64,000 nucleotides of DNA from assembly GCF_040560245.1 (NCBI RefSeq), contig NZ_JAKMWP010000001.1, one strand, 5' to 3'. Position numbers and translations under genes: made by a program. The DNA is from Morganella sibonii (GTDB lineage Bacteria; Pseudomonadota; Gammaproteobacteria; Enterobacterales; Enterobacteriaceae). The notes under the pieces are model-generated. The model searched no databases. It worked only from the letters and a program-made list of their open reading frames with translations, and had not been told where the DNA came from. Of this stretch, positions 16,567 to 25,475 are shown piece after piece (the first letter of the stretch is position 1; each line of letters opens with the position of its first letter).

Positions 16567-18771
16567 GTGGCAAAAGAAAAGAAAAAAGGTTTTTTTTCCT
16601 GGCTGGGTTTTGGCCGTAAAGATGACGAACAGGCGCAGCAGGAACAGGCGGCTCAGGAAGAACAGGCGCGTTTAGCGGAAGAGCGGGCACAGGCGGCTGA
16701 ACAGATCCGTCTGGCGGAAGAACAGGCCCGCCGTGATGAAGAAGCGGCTGAACAGATCCGTCTGGCAGAAGAGCAGGCCCGCCGTGATGCACAAGCGGCT
16801 GAAGAAGCCCGTCAGGCAGAAGAGCAGGCCCGCCGTGATGCACAAGCAGCGGAAGAAGCCCGTCAGGCAGAAGAACAGGCCCGCCGTGATGCCGAAGCGG
16901 CTGAACAGATCCGTCTGGCGGAAGAACAGGCTCGCCGTGATGCTGAAGCCGCAGAACAACAGCGCTTTGCACAGGAGCAGGCACGCCGCAACGCTGAAAT
17001 TACAGAGCAGCAGCGTCTGGCGGAAGAAAAACGGCTGGCGGAAGCGCAGGCAGCAGAGCAGCAGCGTGCGGAAGAAGAACAGCGCCGGTTGAAAGAACAG
17101 GCTGTCCGCGATGCGGAAGCCGTTAAACAGCAGCGCATTGCGGAAGAAAAACGTCTGGCGGAAGCGCAGGCGGCAGAGCAGCAGCGTGCGGAAGAAGAGC
17201 AGCGCCGGATAAAAGAGCAGGCACTGCGTGATGCGGAAACCGCAAAACAGCAGCGTATTGCGGAAGAAAAACGTCTGGCGGAAGTGCAGGCGGCAGAGCA
17301 GCAGCGCGCGGAAGAAGAACAGCGCCGGATAAAAGAGCAGGCACTGCGTGATGCGGAAGCCGCTAAACAGCAGCGCATCGCGGAAGAAAAACGTCAGGCG
17401 GAAGAGCAGGCCGCAGAGCAGCGTCGTGCGGCTGAAGAACAGCGCCGCGCGGAAGAGCAGGCACTGCGTGCTGCGGAAGAAGCTAAACAGCAGCGCATCG
17501 CGGAAGAAAAACGTCAGGCGGAAGCACTGGCGGCTGAACAGCACCGTGCTGCCGAAGAACGGCGCCGGGCTGAAGAGCAGGCACTGCGTGATGCGGAAGC
17601 CGCAAAACAGCAGCGTATCGCGGAAGATAAGCGCCGTGCGGAAGAAGAAGCCGCAGAACAGCAGCGTTTAGCGGAAGAACAGAAACAGCGTGAGGCTGAA
17701 GCGGCTGAACAGGCACGCCTGGCAGAAGAACAGCGCCTTGTGCAAGAGGAAGAAGCACGCCGTCTTGCGGAAGCGGAAGCAGAAGCGCAGGATGCTGAGC
17801 TGATTGAACATGAATCGCCTGCACCGGCGGATACGCAGGAAAGACCGGCAAAAGAAGGGTTCTTTGCCCGTCTGAAACGCAGTCTGGTGCGTACCCGTGA
17901 GAATATCGGTTCCGGTTTCTTCGGGATCTTCCGCGGCAAAAAGATCGATGATGATCTGTTCGAAGAACTGGAAGAACAACTGCTGGTGGCGGATGTCGGC
18001 GTGGAAACCACCCGCAAAATCATCACCAGTCTGACTCAGCATGCCAGCCGCCGTGATCTGAAAGACGCGGAAGCGTTATTTGTTAAGCTGCGCGAGGAAA
18101 TGGGTGAGATCCTGGCGACAGTGGACAAACCGCTGGAGATTGAAGATAAAAAACCGTATGTGATCCTGATGGTCGGCGTCAACGGCGTCGGTAAAACCAC
18201 CACTATCGGTAAAATGGCGCGTCAGTATCAGGCTCAGGGTAAATCTGTCATGCTGGCTGCCGGGGACACCTTCCGTGCGGCGGCAGTGGAACAGCTTCAG
18301 GTCTGGGGTGATCGTAATAATATTCCGGTCGTGGCACAGCACACCGGTGCGGACCCGGCCTCGGTTATTTTTGATGCCATTCAGTCCGCAAAAGCCAAAG
18401 GGGTTGATGTGCTGATTGCCGACACCGCAGGGCGTCTGCAAAACAAAGCACACCTGATGGAAGAACTTAAGAAAATCGTGCGGGTAATGAAGAAACTTGA
18501 TGAAGATGCCCCGCATGAGATTATGCTGACATTAGATGCCAGCACCGGACAGAATGCCGTCAGCCAGGCACGTCTCTTTAATGAAGCGGTCGGGCTGACC
18601 GGACTGACTCTGACCAAACTTGACGGAACGGCGAAAGGCGGTGTGATCTTTGCCATTGCTGACCAGTTCGGTATTCCTATCCGGTATATCGGGGTGGGTG
18701 AAGGTATCGAAGATCTGCGTCCTTTCAAAGCCGGTGATTTTATTGAGGCACTTTTTGCCCGGGAGGATTAA
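16567..18771 (+). CDS. ftsY: Signal recognition particle receptor FtsY with expanded repetitive A domain
   Basis: FtsY is the membrane-associated GTPase that docks signal recognition particle-ribosome complexes at the translocon. The GTG at 16567 gives VAKEKKKGFFSWLGFG, matching the E. coli N-terminus; AAGGAG lies 10 bases upstream. The NG GTPase domain fills the last 300 residues, with GVNGVGKTT near 537, DTAGR at 619 and TKLDGTAKGG near 684. The protein has 734 residues against 497 in E. coli. The extra length lies in a charged, coiled-coil-prone N-terminal region built of 17-residue and 40-residue repeats. ftsE follows after 6 bases. Confidence 0.97.
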   Translation: MAKEKKKGFFSWLGFGRKDDEQAQQEQAAQEEQARLAEERAQAAEQIRLAEEQARRDEEAAEQIRLAEEQARRDAQAAEEARQAEEQARRDAQAAEEARQAEEQARRDAEAAEQIRLAEEQARRDAEAAEQQRFAQEQARRNAEITEQQRLAEEKRLAEAQAAEQQRAEEEQRRLKEQAVRDAEAVKQQRIAEEKRLAEAQAAEQQRAEEEQRRIKEQALRDAETAKQQRIAEEKRLAEVQAAEQQRAEEEQRRIKEQALRDAEAAKQQRIAEEKRQAEEQAAEQRRAAEEQRRAEEQALRAAEEAKQQRIAEEKRQAEALAAEQHRAAEERRRAEEQALRDAEAAKQQRIAEDKRRAEEEAAEQQRLAEEQKQREAEAAEQARLAEEQRLVQEEEARRLAEAEAEAQDAELIEHESPAPADTQERPAKEGFFARLKRSLVRTRENIGSGFFGIFRGKKIDDDLFEELEEQLLVADVGVETTRKIITSLTQHASRRDLKDAEALFVKLREEMGEILATVDKPLEIEDKKPYVILMVGVNGVGKTTTIGKMARQYQAQGKSVMLAAGDTFRAAAVEQLQVWGDRNNIPVVAQHTGADPASVIFDAIQSAKAKGVDVLIADTAGRLQNKAHLMEELKKIVRVMKKLDEDAPHEIMLTLDASTGQNAVSQARLFNEAVGLTGLTLTKLDGTAKGGVIFAIADQFGIPIRYIGVGEGIEDLRPFKAGDFIEALFARED
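16693..17049 (+). repeat. Seven 51-bp tandem repeats in ftsY
   Basis: About seven in-frame units of 17 residues of the type AAEQIRLAEEQARRDAE start at residue 43. The first six are close copies and the seventh is degenerate and grades into the next repeat class. Confidence 0.85.
17041..17640 (+). repeat. Five 120-bp tandem repeats in ftsY
   Basis: Five in-frame 40-residue units run with an exact 120-base period (17041, 17161, 17281, 17401, 17521). Each contains KQQRIAEEKR and EEQRR-EQALRDAE motifs. The near identity of adjacent units points to recent unequal exchange or slippage. Confidence 0.9.
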
Positions 18772-18777
18772 TCATCC

Positions 18778-19443
18778 ATGATTCGCTTTGAACACGTCAG
18801 TAAAGCCTATTTAGGCGGCCGCCAGGCGCTCCAGGGGGTGGATTTTCATGTCCGCCCGGGGGAGATGGTATTCCTGACCGGCCATTCCGGCGCAGGGAAG
18901 AGTACCCTGCTGAAACTGATTTGTGGGATTGAGCGACCCAGTGACGGCACCATTTTATTTGACGGCCACAATATCAGCCGTCTGAAAAACCGTGAAGTGC
19001 CTTTCCTGCGCCGCCAAATCGGCATGATTTTTCAGGATCACCATCTGCTGCTGGATCGTACGGTATATGACAATGTGGCGATGCCGCTGATCATCGCCGG
19101 TGCCAGTCAGGAAGATATCCGGCGGCGCGTCAGTGCCGCACTGGATAAAGTCGGTCTGCTGGATAAGGCCCGTAACTTCCCGGTACAGCTTTCCGGCGGT
19201 GAACAGCAGCGCGTGGGGATCGCCCGTGCGGTGGTCAATAAACCGATGGTACTGCTGGCGGATGAACCGACCGGTAACCTGGACAGCGAGCTGTCAGAGG
19301 GTATTTTACGGCTGTTTGAAGAGTTTAACCGGGTGGGTGTCACCGTTCTGATGGCAACGCACGATATCATGCTGATTGAACGGCGTAATTACCGCGTTCT
19401 GACGCTGAGTCAGGGACGTATGGCGGGAGGTCATCATGGCTAA
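18778..19443 (+). CDS. ftsE: Cell division ATP-binding protein FtsE
   Basis: FtsE is the ATPase of the FtsEX complex, which links divisome constriction to activation of the EnvC-dependent amidases. The 221-residue protein has Walker A GHSGAGKST (about residues 36-44), the ABC signature QLSGGEQQR, Walker B VLLADEPTGNLD and the switch histidine in MATHD. It begins six bases after ftsY and overlaps ftsX by 8 bases, so ftsYEX is one transcription unit as in E. coli. Confidence 0.98.
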   Translation: MIRFEHVSKAYLGGRQALQGVDFHVRPGEMVFLTGHSGAGKSTLLKLICGIERPSDGTILFDGHNISRLKNREVPFLRRQIGMIFQDHHLLLDRTVYDNVAMPLIIAGASQEDIRRRVSAALDKVGLLDKARNFPVQLSGGEQQRVGIARAVVNKPMVLLADEPTGNLDSELSEGILRLFEEFNRVGVTVLMATHDIMLIERRNYRVLTLSQGRMAGGHHG

Positions 19444-20407
19444 ACAACCGCGTAAACCGGCAAGAAAAATGCCGTCCAAAGCCAAAGCGCTGAAAGGCGG
19501 CTGGCGGGAACAGTGGCGGCACGCATGGGTTAACACGCTGGGCGATATGCTGCGCCAGCCGCTGTCAACACTGCTGACGGTCATGGTGATTGCCATTTCC
19601 CTGACACTGCCGAGTGTATTTTATATTGTCTGGAAAAACGTCAGTCATGCAGCGGAACAATGGTATCCGACCCCGCAGCTGACTGTTTATCTGGACAAAG
19701 GGCTGGATGAACAGGGCGGACAAAAACTGGCGGATGAGCTGAAAGCGCTCGACGGCGTGGAGAGTGTCAATTATCTCTCCCGCGACCAGGCGATAACAGA
19801 ATTCCGGGCCTGGTCCGGCTTCAGCACCGCGCTGGATATGCTGGAAGAGAACCCGCTGCCGGCGGTGGCGATTGTCACACCGAAAGTGGATATGCAGAGC
19901 AGCGAAACGCTCTCCACCCTGCGTGATCGTGTCACTGCCCTGTCCGGGATTGATGAGGTGCGCATGGATGACAGCTGGTTTGCGCGGCTGGCGGCACTGA
20001 CCGGCCTGGTCGGGCAGATAGCTTCCCTGATCGGGATACTGATGGTTGTGGCGCTGTTCCTGGTGATCGGCAACAGTGTGCGGCTCAATATTTTCAGCCG
20101 CCGCGAAACCATCAATGTGATGAAACTGATCGGCGCGACAGACGGCTTTATTCTGCGTCCGTTCCTTAACGGCGGGATGCTGCTCGGGGCGTTTGGTGCA
20201 GTGCTGTCCCTGGTGCTGTCGTCATTACTTGTCTGGAAATTGGGCGATGTGGTGACTGATGTCTCCAAAATTTTTGGCACAACATTTACACTGACCGGTC
20301 TGGACTGGGATGAAGCACTGCTGATTGTACTGGTTTCCGGTATGATTGGCTGGATCGCCGCCTGGCTGGCAACTGTCCGCCATTTGCGCAATTTTATGCC
20401 ACAGTAA
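19436..20407 (+). CDS. ftsX: Cell division membrane protein FtsX
   Basis: FtsX is the four-helix membrane partner of FtsE; its large periplasmic loop binds EnvC. The 323-residue protein has a basic cytoplasmic start (KQPRKPARKMPSK), a first membrane segment around residue 45, and a periplasmic domain of about 120 residues. Three C-terminal helices with the conserved RRETINVMKLIGATDGFI follow. The start overlaps ftsE by 8 bases. Confidence 0.97.
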   Translation: MAKQPRKPARKMPSKAKALKGGWREQWRHAWVNTLGDMLRQPLSTLLTVMVIAISLTLPSVFYIVWKNVSHAAEQWYPTPQLTVYLDKGLDEQGGQKLADELKALDGVESVNYLSRDQAITEFRAWSGFSTALDMLEENPLPAVAIVTPKVDMQSSETLSTLRDRVTALSGIDEVRMDDSWFARLAALTGLVGQIASLIGILMVVALFLVIGNSVRLNIFSRRETINVMKLIGATDGFILRPFLNGGMLLGAFGAVLSLVLSSLLVWKLGDVVTDVSKIFGTTFTLTGLDWDEALLIVLVSGMIGWIAAWLATVRHLRNFMPQ

Positions 20408-20417
20408 TCCTGTCATT

Positions 20418-20445
20418 ATCCGGCGGGAAAAATGACCCGCCGGAT
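20418..20445 (+). terminator. Hairpin after ftsYEX, possible terminator
   Basis: ATCCGGCGGG and CCCGCCGGAT form a perfect 10-bp stem with an 8-base loop, 11 bases after the ftsX stop. No T-run follows, so termination may be partial or factor-dependent. Confidence 0.5.
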
Positions 20446-20578
20446 ATCCCGCATCACCGGTTTATACTCAACCAAATGACAACGCCGGCACTAAGTGATA
20501 GGCGTAACTCTGTCCTGTGTTGTACACTATTTACCATTACCGTCTGCCGACGTCATTTTTATTTGTACTGAGGACTGA

Positions 20579-21433
20579 ATGACTAAAGATACGCAATTCC
20601 CTGTTTTAGTTCCGCAAGGGAGCATTGAGGCCTATATCCGGGCAGCTAACCAGTATCCGATGCTGACAGCCGAAGAAGAAAAAGAGCTGGCTGAGCGTCT
20701 GTATTACGACGGCGACCTTGAGGCCGCGAAAAAGCTGATCATGTCGCACCTGCGGTTTGTTATTCATGTTGCCCGCAGCTATTCAGGTTATGGCCTGCCT
20801 CAGGCGGATCTTATCCAGGAAGGCAACATCGGGCTGATGAAAGCCGTGCGCCGCTTTAACCCGGAAATGGGTGTGCGTCTGGTATCGTTTGCGGTTCACT
20901 GGATCAAAGCTGAAATTCACGAATATGTGCTGCGCAACTGGCGCATCGTCAAAATTGCCACCACCAAAGCACAGCGAAAACTGTTTTTTAACCTGCGCAA
21001 ATCCAAAAAACGTCTGGGCTGGTTTAACCAGGACGAAGTGGAAATGGTGGCGAAAGAGCTGGGGGTAACCAGCAAAGATGTGCTGGAAATGGAATCCCGC
21101 ATGGCGGCACAGGACATGGCATTTGATATGTCCGACGACGATGACGGCGATCATCCGGTTGTGGCACCTGCATTGTTCCTGGAAGATAAATCCTCTGATT
21201 TCGCCGATGAAATTGAGGAAGATAACTGGGACAGCCATGCCACGGATAAACTCACCCTGGCGATTGATTCACTGGACGAGCGCAGCCGCGATATTATCCG
21301 TGCCCGCTGGCTGGATGATGATAACAAAACAACGCTTCAGGAACTGGCGGATAAATATGGCGTTTCCGCAGAGCGCGTCCGTCAGCTGGAAAAGAATGCT
21401 ATGAAAAAACTGCGTGAGGCGATTGAGGGCTGA
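20579..21433 (+). CDS. rpoH: RNA polymerase heat-shock sigma factor sigma-32
   Basis: RpoH directs RNA polymerase to heat-shock promoters. The 284-residue protein has region 2 (DLIQEGNIGLMKAVRRFNP and SFAVHWIKAEIHEYVLRNW) and the diagnostic RpoH box QRKLFFNLRK, used in core binding and DnaK/FtsH control. Region 4 has the helix-turn-helix TLQELADKYGVSAERVRQLE. The ATG follows GAGGACTGA. Position after ftsX is the conserved enterobacterial order. An RNA thermosensor over the start is known for E. coli rpoH; I did not establish the structure here. Confidence 0.98.
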   Translation: MTKDTQFPVLVPQGSIEAYIRAANQYPMLTAEEEKELAERLYYDGDLEAAKKLIMSHLRFVIHVARSYSGYGLPQADLIQEGNIGLMKAVRRFNPEMGVRLVSFAVHWIKAEIHEYVLRNWRIVKIATTKAQRKLFFNLRKSKKRLGWFNQDEVEMVAKELGVTSKDVLEMESRMAAQDMAFDMSDDDDGDHPVVAPALFLEDKSSDFADEIEEDNWDSHATDKLTLAIDSLDERSRDIIRARWLDDDNKTTLQELADKYGVSAERVRQLEKNAMKKLREAIEG

Positions 21434-21508
21434 TAACAATGCTCCCGTTTCTGCCGCAATCTGCTATGGTAGCCATATTATTTTCTGATAATTACTGACG
21501 GAGATATT

Positions 21509-21754
21509 ATGGCTTTTTCGTCTGAAGACAAAGCAGTGCTGCTGGCGGTCAAAGGTGTGGGCAGCAAAGTGATTGAACGCCTGGAACAAATGGGTTTTTC
21601 CGATCTGAATCAGCTTGCCGCCGCCGATGCGCAATCCCTGCTGAGTGCCGGTGCCGCACTTACCGGCTCCACCTGCTGGCGCAACAGTCCGCTGGCAAAA
21701 AAAGCCATTGAATCCGCGATTGCGGCCGCACAACAGGCACAGAATCAATCCTGA
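21509..21754 (+). CDS. Small helix-hairpin-helix protein
   Basis: This 81-residue protein contains a helix-hairpin-helix motif, VKGVGSKVIERLEQMGFSDL (residues 15-34), the kind used for non-specific DNA binding. It resembles the short 'pathogenicity locus' Cdd1-like proteins, but that link is weak recall. It has a good ATG with GACGGAGATATT in front. It ends one base before the cdaR start, so the two genes are probably translated from one mRNA. A role in DNA or RNA binding is inferred only from the motif. Confidence 0.75.
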   Translation: MAFSSEDKAVLLAVKGVGSKVIERLEQMGFSDLNQLAAADAQSLLSAGAALTGSTCWRNSPLAKKAIESAIAAAQQAQNQS

Positions 21755-21755
21755 T

Positions 21756-22877
21756 ATGACACCGGTTCAGCTCGATCAGCGAACCGCCCGGCTGATTGTT
21801 CAGCGGGCGATGCAAATCCTCAGTTACTCCGTCAATGTGATGAACGCGCAGGGGGTGATTATTGCCTCCGGTGATCCGCAGCGGGTGAATCAGCGCCACG
21901 AAGGTGCGGTGCTGGCGCTGACGGAAAACCGTATCGTCGAAATTGATGAAGCGACGGCCGCCACGCTGAAAGGCGTGAAACCGGGAATTAACCTGCCGGT
22001 GATTTTCCGCGATACCATGGTCGGTGTGGTCGGGATTTCCGGTAAACCGGATGAGGTGCGCAACTACGCCGAGCTGGTGCGCATGGCGGCGGAACTGGTG
22101 CTGGAGCAGGCGGATTTGCTGGAAAAATCCCAGTGGGATCGCCGTTACCGTGATGAGCTGGTCAGCCAGCTGATAAGTCCGGAGCAGCAGCCGCAGTCCG
22201 TAAAATCCATCGCAGCCTATCTCGGGATCTCCCCCGATAAACCCCGCATTGCCCTGATCCTCGCATTGCCCGCGCCGGATCATGAACAGTTTCACCGTCT
22301 GGTGGAATATATTGATAATCTGAAAATGGATCTGCTGGTCAGTATCCGGGGGATCAATTCCCTGGTGGTACTGAAACCGGTGGCCTGCGATGCGGATTTT
22401 CAGCCGCTCTCCCCGGTACAGAAGCAGTTGCAGGTATTGCGGCGTCAGCTGCCGGATTTGCTGATGTACGTCGGCGGTTTTTTTCACGGGCATAACGGCC
22501 TGCACCGCTCCTGGCAGAGCGCCTGTGCCGTGCAGCAACTGGGGCAGACACCGGCTTACAGTCGTCAGAAAACCATTTTCTACGATGAAGTCAAATTACC
22601 TGCTTTATTACAGGGTTTTCAGGAGAGCTGGCAGGCGGCTGAACTGGCCTCTGCCTGGCAAAAACTGAAAGCAGAGGACACCCGCCGTGTGCTGTGCCAT
22701 ACCCTGAAAACGTATTTTGATCAGAATTGTGATCTGTCTCAAACCACAAAAATGCTGCATATTCACACAAACACCCTCCGTTACCGCCTTCAGCGTGTTG
22801 AATCGATTACTGGCTTAAATATCAACAGATTAGAAACGGTAATTCAGCTTTATTTCGGTATTCTGACTGATCTTTGA
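21756..22877 (+). CDS. cdaR: Sugar diacid recognition regulator, CdaR family
   Basis: CdaR-type regulators respond to glucarate, galactarate or glycerate and activate genes for their use. The 373-residue protein has the N-terminal putative sugar-diacid recognition domain (SVNVMNAQGVIIASGDPQR, then KPGINLPVIF). A C-terminal PucR-type helix-turn-helix follows, QTTKMLHIHTNTLRYRLQRV. The start at 21756 is one base after the previous gene and fits the family N-terminus. Genes for a GntP permease and a glycerate kinase lie directly downstream, which supports a glycerate regulon. E. coli CdaR has 385 residues and only moderate similarity. Confidence 0.9.
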   Translation: MTPVQLDQRTARLIVQRAMQILSYSVNVMNAQGVIIASGDPQRVNQRHEGAVLALTENRIVEIDEATAATLKGVKPGINLPVIFRDTMVGVVGISGKPDEVRNYAELVRMAAELVLEQADLLEKSQWDRRYRDELVSQLISPEQQPQSVKSIAAYLGISPDKPRIALILALPAPDHEQFHRLVEYIDNLKMDLLVSIRGINSLVVLKPVACDADFQPLSPVQKQLQVLRRQLPDLLMYVGGFFHGHNGLHRSWQSACAVQQLGQTPAYSRQKTIFYDEVKLPALLQGFQESWQAAELASAWQKLKAEDTRRVLCHTLKTYFDQNCDLSQTTKMLHIHTNTLRYRLQRVESITGLNINRLETVIQLYFGILTDL

Positions 22878-22895
22878 TTTGTGGGTTTGCACAAA
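22878..22895. promoter_or_regulatory. 18-bp palindrome downstream of cdaR
   Basis: TTTGTG-N6-CACAAA begins right after the cdaR stop codon and lies 117-134 bases before the permease start. It could be the binding site of CdaR or another regulator, but spacing rules out a standard CRP site. Confidence 0.35.
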
Positions 22896-23011
22896 ATACG
22901 CAATTTCAGTCCGTTCTTTTTTGTCGGAACCTCTCAAGCTTAACTCACTGGCAGCCGCCATAATGCATCCTGTTCTGTTCAAATAATCATAATTACAGCA
23001 GGAGTCTGCAC

Positions 23012-24280
23012 ATGGTGACGGTTTCAGCTTTGGGCGCAATGGTTGCGCTGGTCGTGGCGATAGGATTAATACTGAAAAAAGTACCGCCGGTATACGGGAT
23101 GATGGCGGGGGCGCTGGCCGGAGGATTGGTCGGCGGGGCAGATCTGGTGCAGACGGTGACACTGATGGTCACCGGGGCTCAGGGGATCACTAACGCGGTG
23201 CTGCGTATTCTGGCAGCCGGTGTGCTGGCCGGGGTACTGATTGAATCCGGCGCGGCAAATACCATTGCGGAAACCATTGTCCGCAAAGTGGGCGAAAAAC
23301 GGGCGCTGCTGGCGCTGACTGTGGCGACCCTGTTACTGACGGCGGTCGGTGTGTTTATCGACGTGGCTGTTATCACCGTTTCACCGATTGCACTGGCGAT
23401 TGCGCACCGTGCGGATCTGTCCAAAATGGCGATTCTGCTGGCAATGATCGGCGGCGGTAAAGCGGGTAACGTGATGTCACCGAACCCGAACACCATTGCG
23501 GCGGCAGATAACTTTAACGTACCGCTGACATCGCTGATGGCGGCGGGGATTATTCCGGGAATTTTCGGGCTGATCGTGGCGTACTTCCTGGCGAAACGTC
23601 TGGTTCACCGTGGCTCGAAAGTGACACAGGAAGAGCTGATTGCGGCGCATCATGACGGCAAATTACCGGGATTCTGGGCGGCAATGAGTGCACCGCTGGT
23701 GGCTATTTTCCTGCTGTCACTGCGTCCGGTTGCCGGTATCAGCATTGATCCGCTGATTGCCCTGCCGGTGGGCGGTCTGGCCGGTGCGCTGATCATGGGA
23801 CGCTTCCGTCAGTCCAATCATTTTATTACCTCCGGACTGAGCCGGATGGCACCGGTGGCGATTATGCTGCTGGGGACCGGGACCCTGGCGGGAATTATCG
23901 CCAACTCGGGTCTGAAAGATGTATTAATTAACGGTCTGACTGCGTCCGGGCTGCCATCCTATCTGCTGGCACCGATTTCCGGGGCTCTGATGTCCATGGC
24001 AACCGCATCCACCACAGCGGGTACGGCAGTGGCGTCTGCGGTATTCAGCTCAACACTGCTTGATCTGGGCGTGAGTGCACTGGCAGGGGCGGCGATGATC
24101 CACGCCGGTGCGGTTGTGCTCGATCAGATGCCGCACGGCAGCTTCTTCCATGCAACCGGCGGCAGTGTCAATATGCAGGTTCATGAGCGTCTGAAATTAC
24201 TGCCTTACGAAACGATGGTGGGTCTGGTGATTGCGATTGTATCCACTCTGATTTTTGGTGTATTCGGGTTTGGCGGGTAA
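23012..24280 (+). CDS. GntP-family permease, probably for glycerate
   Basis: This 422-residue protein has about twelve hydrophobic segments and the features of the gluconate:H+ symporter (GntP) family. Examples are SPIALAIAHRADLSKMAILL, GGKAGNVMSPNPNTIAAA and GTGTLAGIIANSGLK. The ATG follows CAGGAGTCTGCAC. A glycerate kinase gene follows after 12 bases and a CdaR-type regulator precedes it, so glycerate or a related sugar acid is the likely substrate. Substrate assignment is from context, not from sequence. Confidence 0.88.
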   Translation: MVTVSALGAMVALVVAIGLILKKVPPVYGMMAGALAGGLVGGADLVQTVTLMVTGAQGITNAVLRILAAGVLAGVLIESGAANTIAETIVRKVGEKRALLALTVATLLLTAVGVFIDVAVITVSPIALAIAHRADLSKMAILLAMIGGGKAGNVMSPNPNTIAAADNFNVPLTSLMAAGIIPGIFGLIVAYFLAKRLVHRGSKVTQEELIAAHHDGKLPGFWAAMSAPLVAIFLLSLRPVAGISIDPLIALPVGGLAGALIMGRFRQSNHFITSGLSRMAPVAIMLLGTGTLAGIIANSGLKDVLINGLTASGLPSYLLAPISGALMSMATASTTAGTAVASAVFSSTLLDLGVSALAGAAMIHAGAVVLDQMPHGSFFHATGGSVNMQVHERLKLLPYETMVGLVIAIVSTLIFGVFGFGG

Positions 24281-24292
24281 AAGGAATTAAGT

Positions 24293-25429
24293 ATGAAAAT
24301 AGTGATTGCACCGGATTCATTCAAAGAAAGTCTGACCGCCCTTCAGGTTGCGGATGCCGCTGAAGCGGGTTTCAGAACTGTTTTTCCGGATGCGCAGTAC
24401 ATCAAACTGCCGATGGCAGACGGCGGTGAGGGGACGGTTGTCTCCATTATTGAAGCCACACAGGGAAAATTAAAAGAAACAGATGTCACAGCCCCGCTGG
24501 GGAATAAAGTGACCGGGTTTTACGGGCTGTCCGGCGACGGGAAAACAGCCATTATTGAAATGGCGGCGGCATCCGGATTACATCTGGTGCCGCCTGCACA
24601 GCGCGATCCGCGTGTAACCACGACGTTCGGTACCGGGGAGCTTATCCTCGCGGCGCTGGATGACGGTGCGGAAAAAATTATCCTCGGAATCGGCGGCAGC
24701 GCCACCAATGATGGTGGTGCCGGTATGATGCAGGCGCTGGGGGTGGTATTCCGTGACAAACAGGGAAATTCACTGCCGTTCGGCGGCAGTGCGCTGGCAA
24801 AACTGGCTTCCGCGGATTTAGCGGGGCTGGACCCGCGTCTGGCGAAAACGGAATTTGTGGTGGCCTGTGATGTGAATAACCCGCTGTGCGGACCGAAAGG
24901 CGCATCCGCCACTTTCGGACCACAGAAAGGCGCAACTCCGGCGATGGTCAGCGAACTGGATGAGGCTCTGCGTCACTACGGGGAGGTCATTGAATCCCTC
25001 ACCGGAAAATCACTGAGTGGTATCGCCGGTGCCGGTGCGGCAGGGGGCATGGGGGTTCCGCTGATGGCGTGGCTTGATGCCCGGATGCAGCCCGGTATTG
25101 AGATGGTGATAGAAACACTGGATCTGCACAATGTGGTGAAAGATGCCGATCTGGTGATCACCGGGGAAGGGCGGATGGACAGCCAGACGATTCAGGGGAA
25201 AACCCCGGCAGGTGTGGCGAAAGCCGCAAAAGCCCGCGGAATTCCGGTGATCGCGCTGGTTGGCGGGATGAGCGACGACTATGCCGTTGTTCATGAGCAC
25301 GGTATTGATGCCGTATTCTCTGTGATCCCGCGGATCTGTACTCTGGATGAGGCTCTGGCACAGGCGGCGGTTAATATTGAAGTCACTGCCCGTAATATTG
25401 CTGCGGTACTGGCGATGAAAATCGCATAA
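24293..25429 (+). CDS. Glycerate kinase
   Basis: This enzyme phosphorylates glycerate with ATP so that it can enter glycolysis. The 378-residue protein is colinear with E. coli GarK/GlxK. It opens MKIVIAPDSFKESLTALQVA, then shows MADGGEGTV, GIGGSATNDGGAGMMQALG, CDVNNPLCGPKGA, GAGAAGGMGVPLMA and ITGEGRMDSQT. The ATG follows AAGGAATTAAGT. It is probably co-transcribed with the permease 12 bases upstream. Whether it corresponds to garK (2-phosphoglycerate-forming) or glxK could not be decided, so no symbol is given. Confidence 0.95.
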   Translation: MKIVIAPDSFKESLTALQVADAAEAGFRTVFPDAQYIKLPMADGGEGTVVSIIEATQGKLKETDVTAPLGNKVTGFYGLSGDGKTAIIEMAAASGLHLVPPAQRDPRVTTTFGTGELILAALDDGAEKIILGIGGSATNDGGAGMMQALGVVFRDKQGNSLPFGGSALAKLASADLAGLDPRLAKTEFVVACDVNNPLCGPKGASATFGPQKGATPAMVSELDEALRHYGEVIESLTGKSLSGIAGAGAAGGMGVPLMAWLDARMQPGIEMVIETLDLHNVVKDADLVITGEGRMDSQTIQGKTPAGVAKAAKARGIPVIALVGGMSDDYAVVHEHGIDAVFSVIPRICTLDEALAQAAVNIEVTARNIAAVLAMKIA

Positions 25430-25458
25430 AAAAAGAAAACGACTGAGAAAAATAACAG

Positions 25459-25475
25459 CCGGGGCTTTGCCCCGG
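25459..25475 (+). terminator. Terminator stem of the glycerate operon, separated from its T-run
   Basis: CCGGGGC and GCCCCGG pair around TTT, 30 bases after the kinase stop codon. A T-run is missing here, but GCCCCGG reappears at 25644-25650 followed by six T residues, on the far side of the repeat element. The hairpin may therefore have been split by the element. Confidence 0.55.

Noticed and set aside
16672..17544. Long minus-strand frames opposite ftsY
   Set aside because: They arise because the repeats lack stop codons in several frames; translations are phenylalanine/leucine or arginine/serine low complexity with no domain.
16693..17640. Regular repeats as a possible CRISPR array
   Set aside because: Units are contiguous, in frame and coding, with no unique spacers; the same holds for the adhesin repeats at 41.8-44.0 kb.
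20418..20445. A strong Rho-independent terminator ahead of rpoH
   Set aside because: The stem is perfect but no T-run follows; listed only as a possible terminator.
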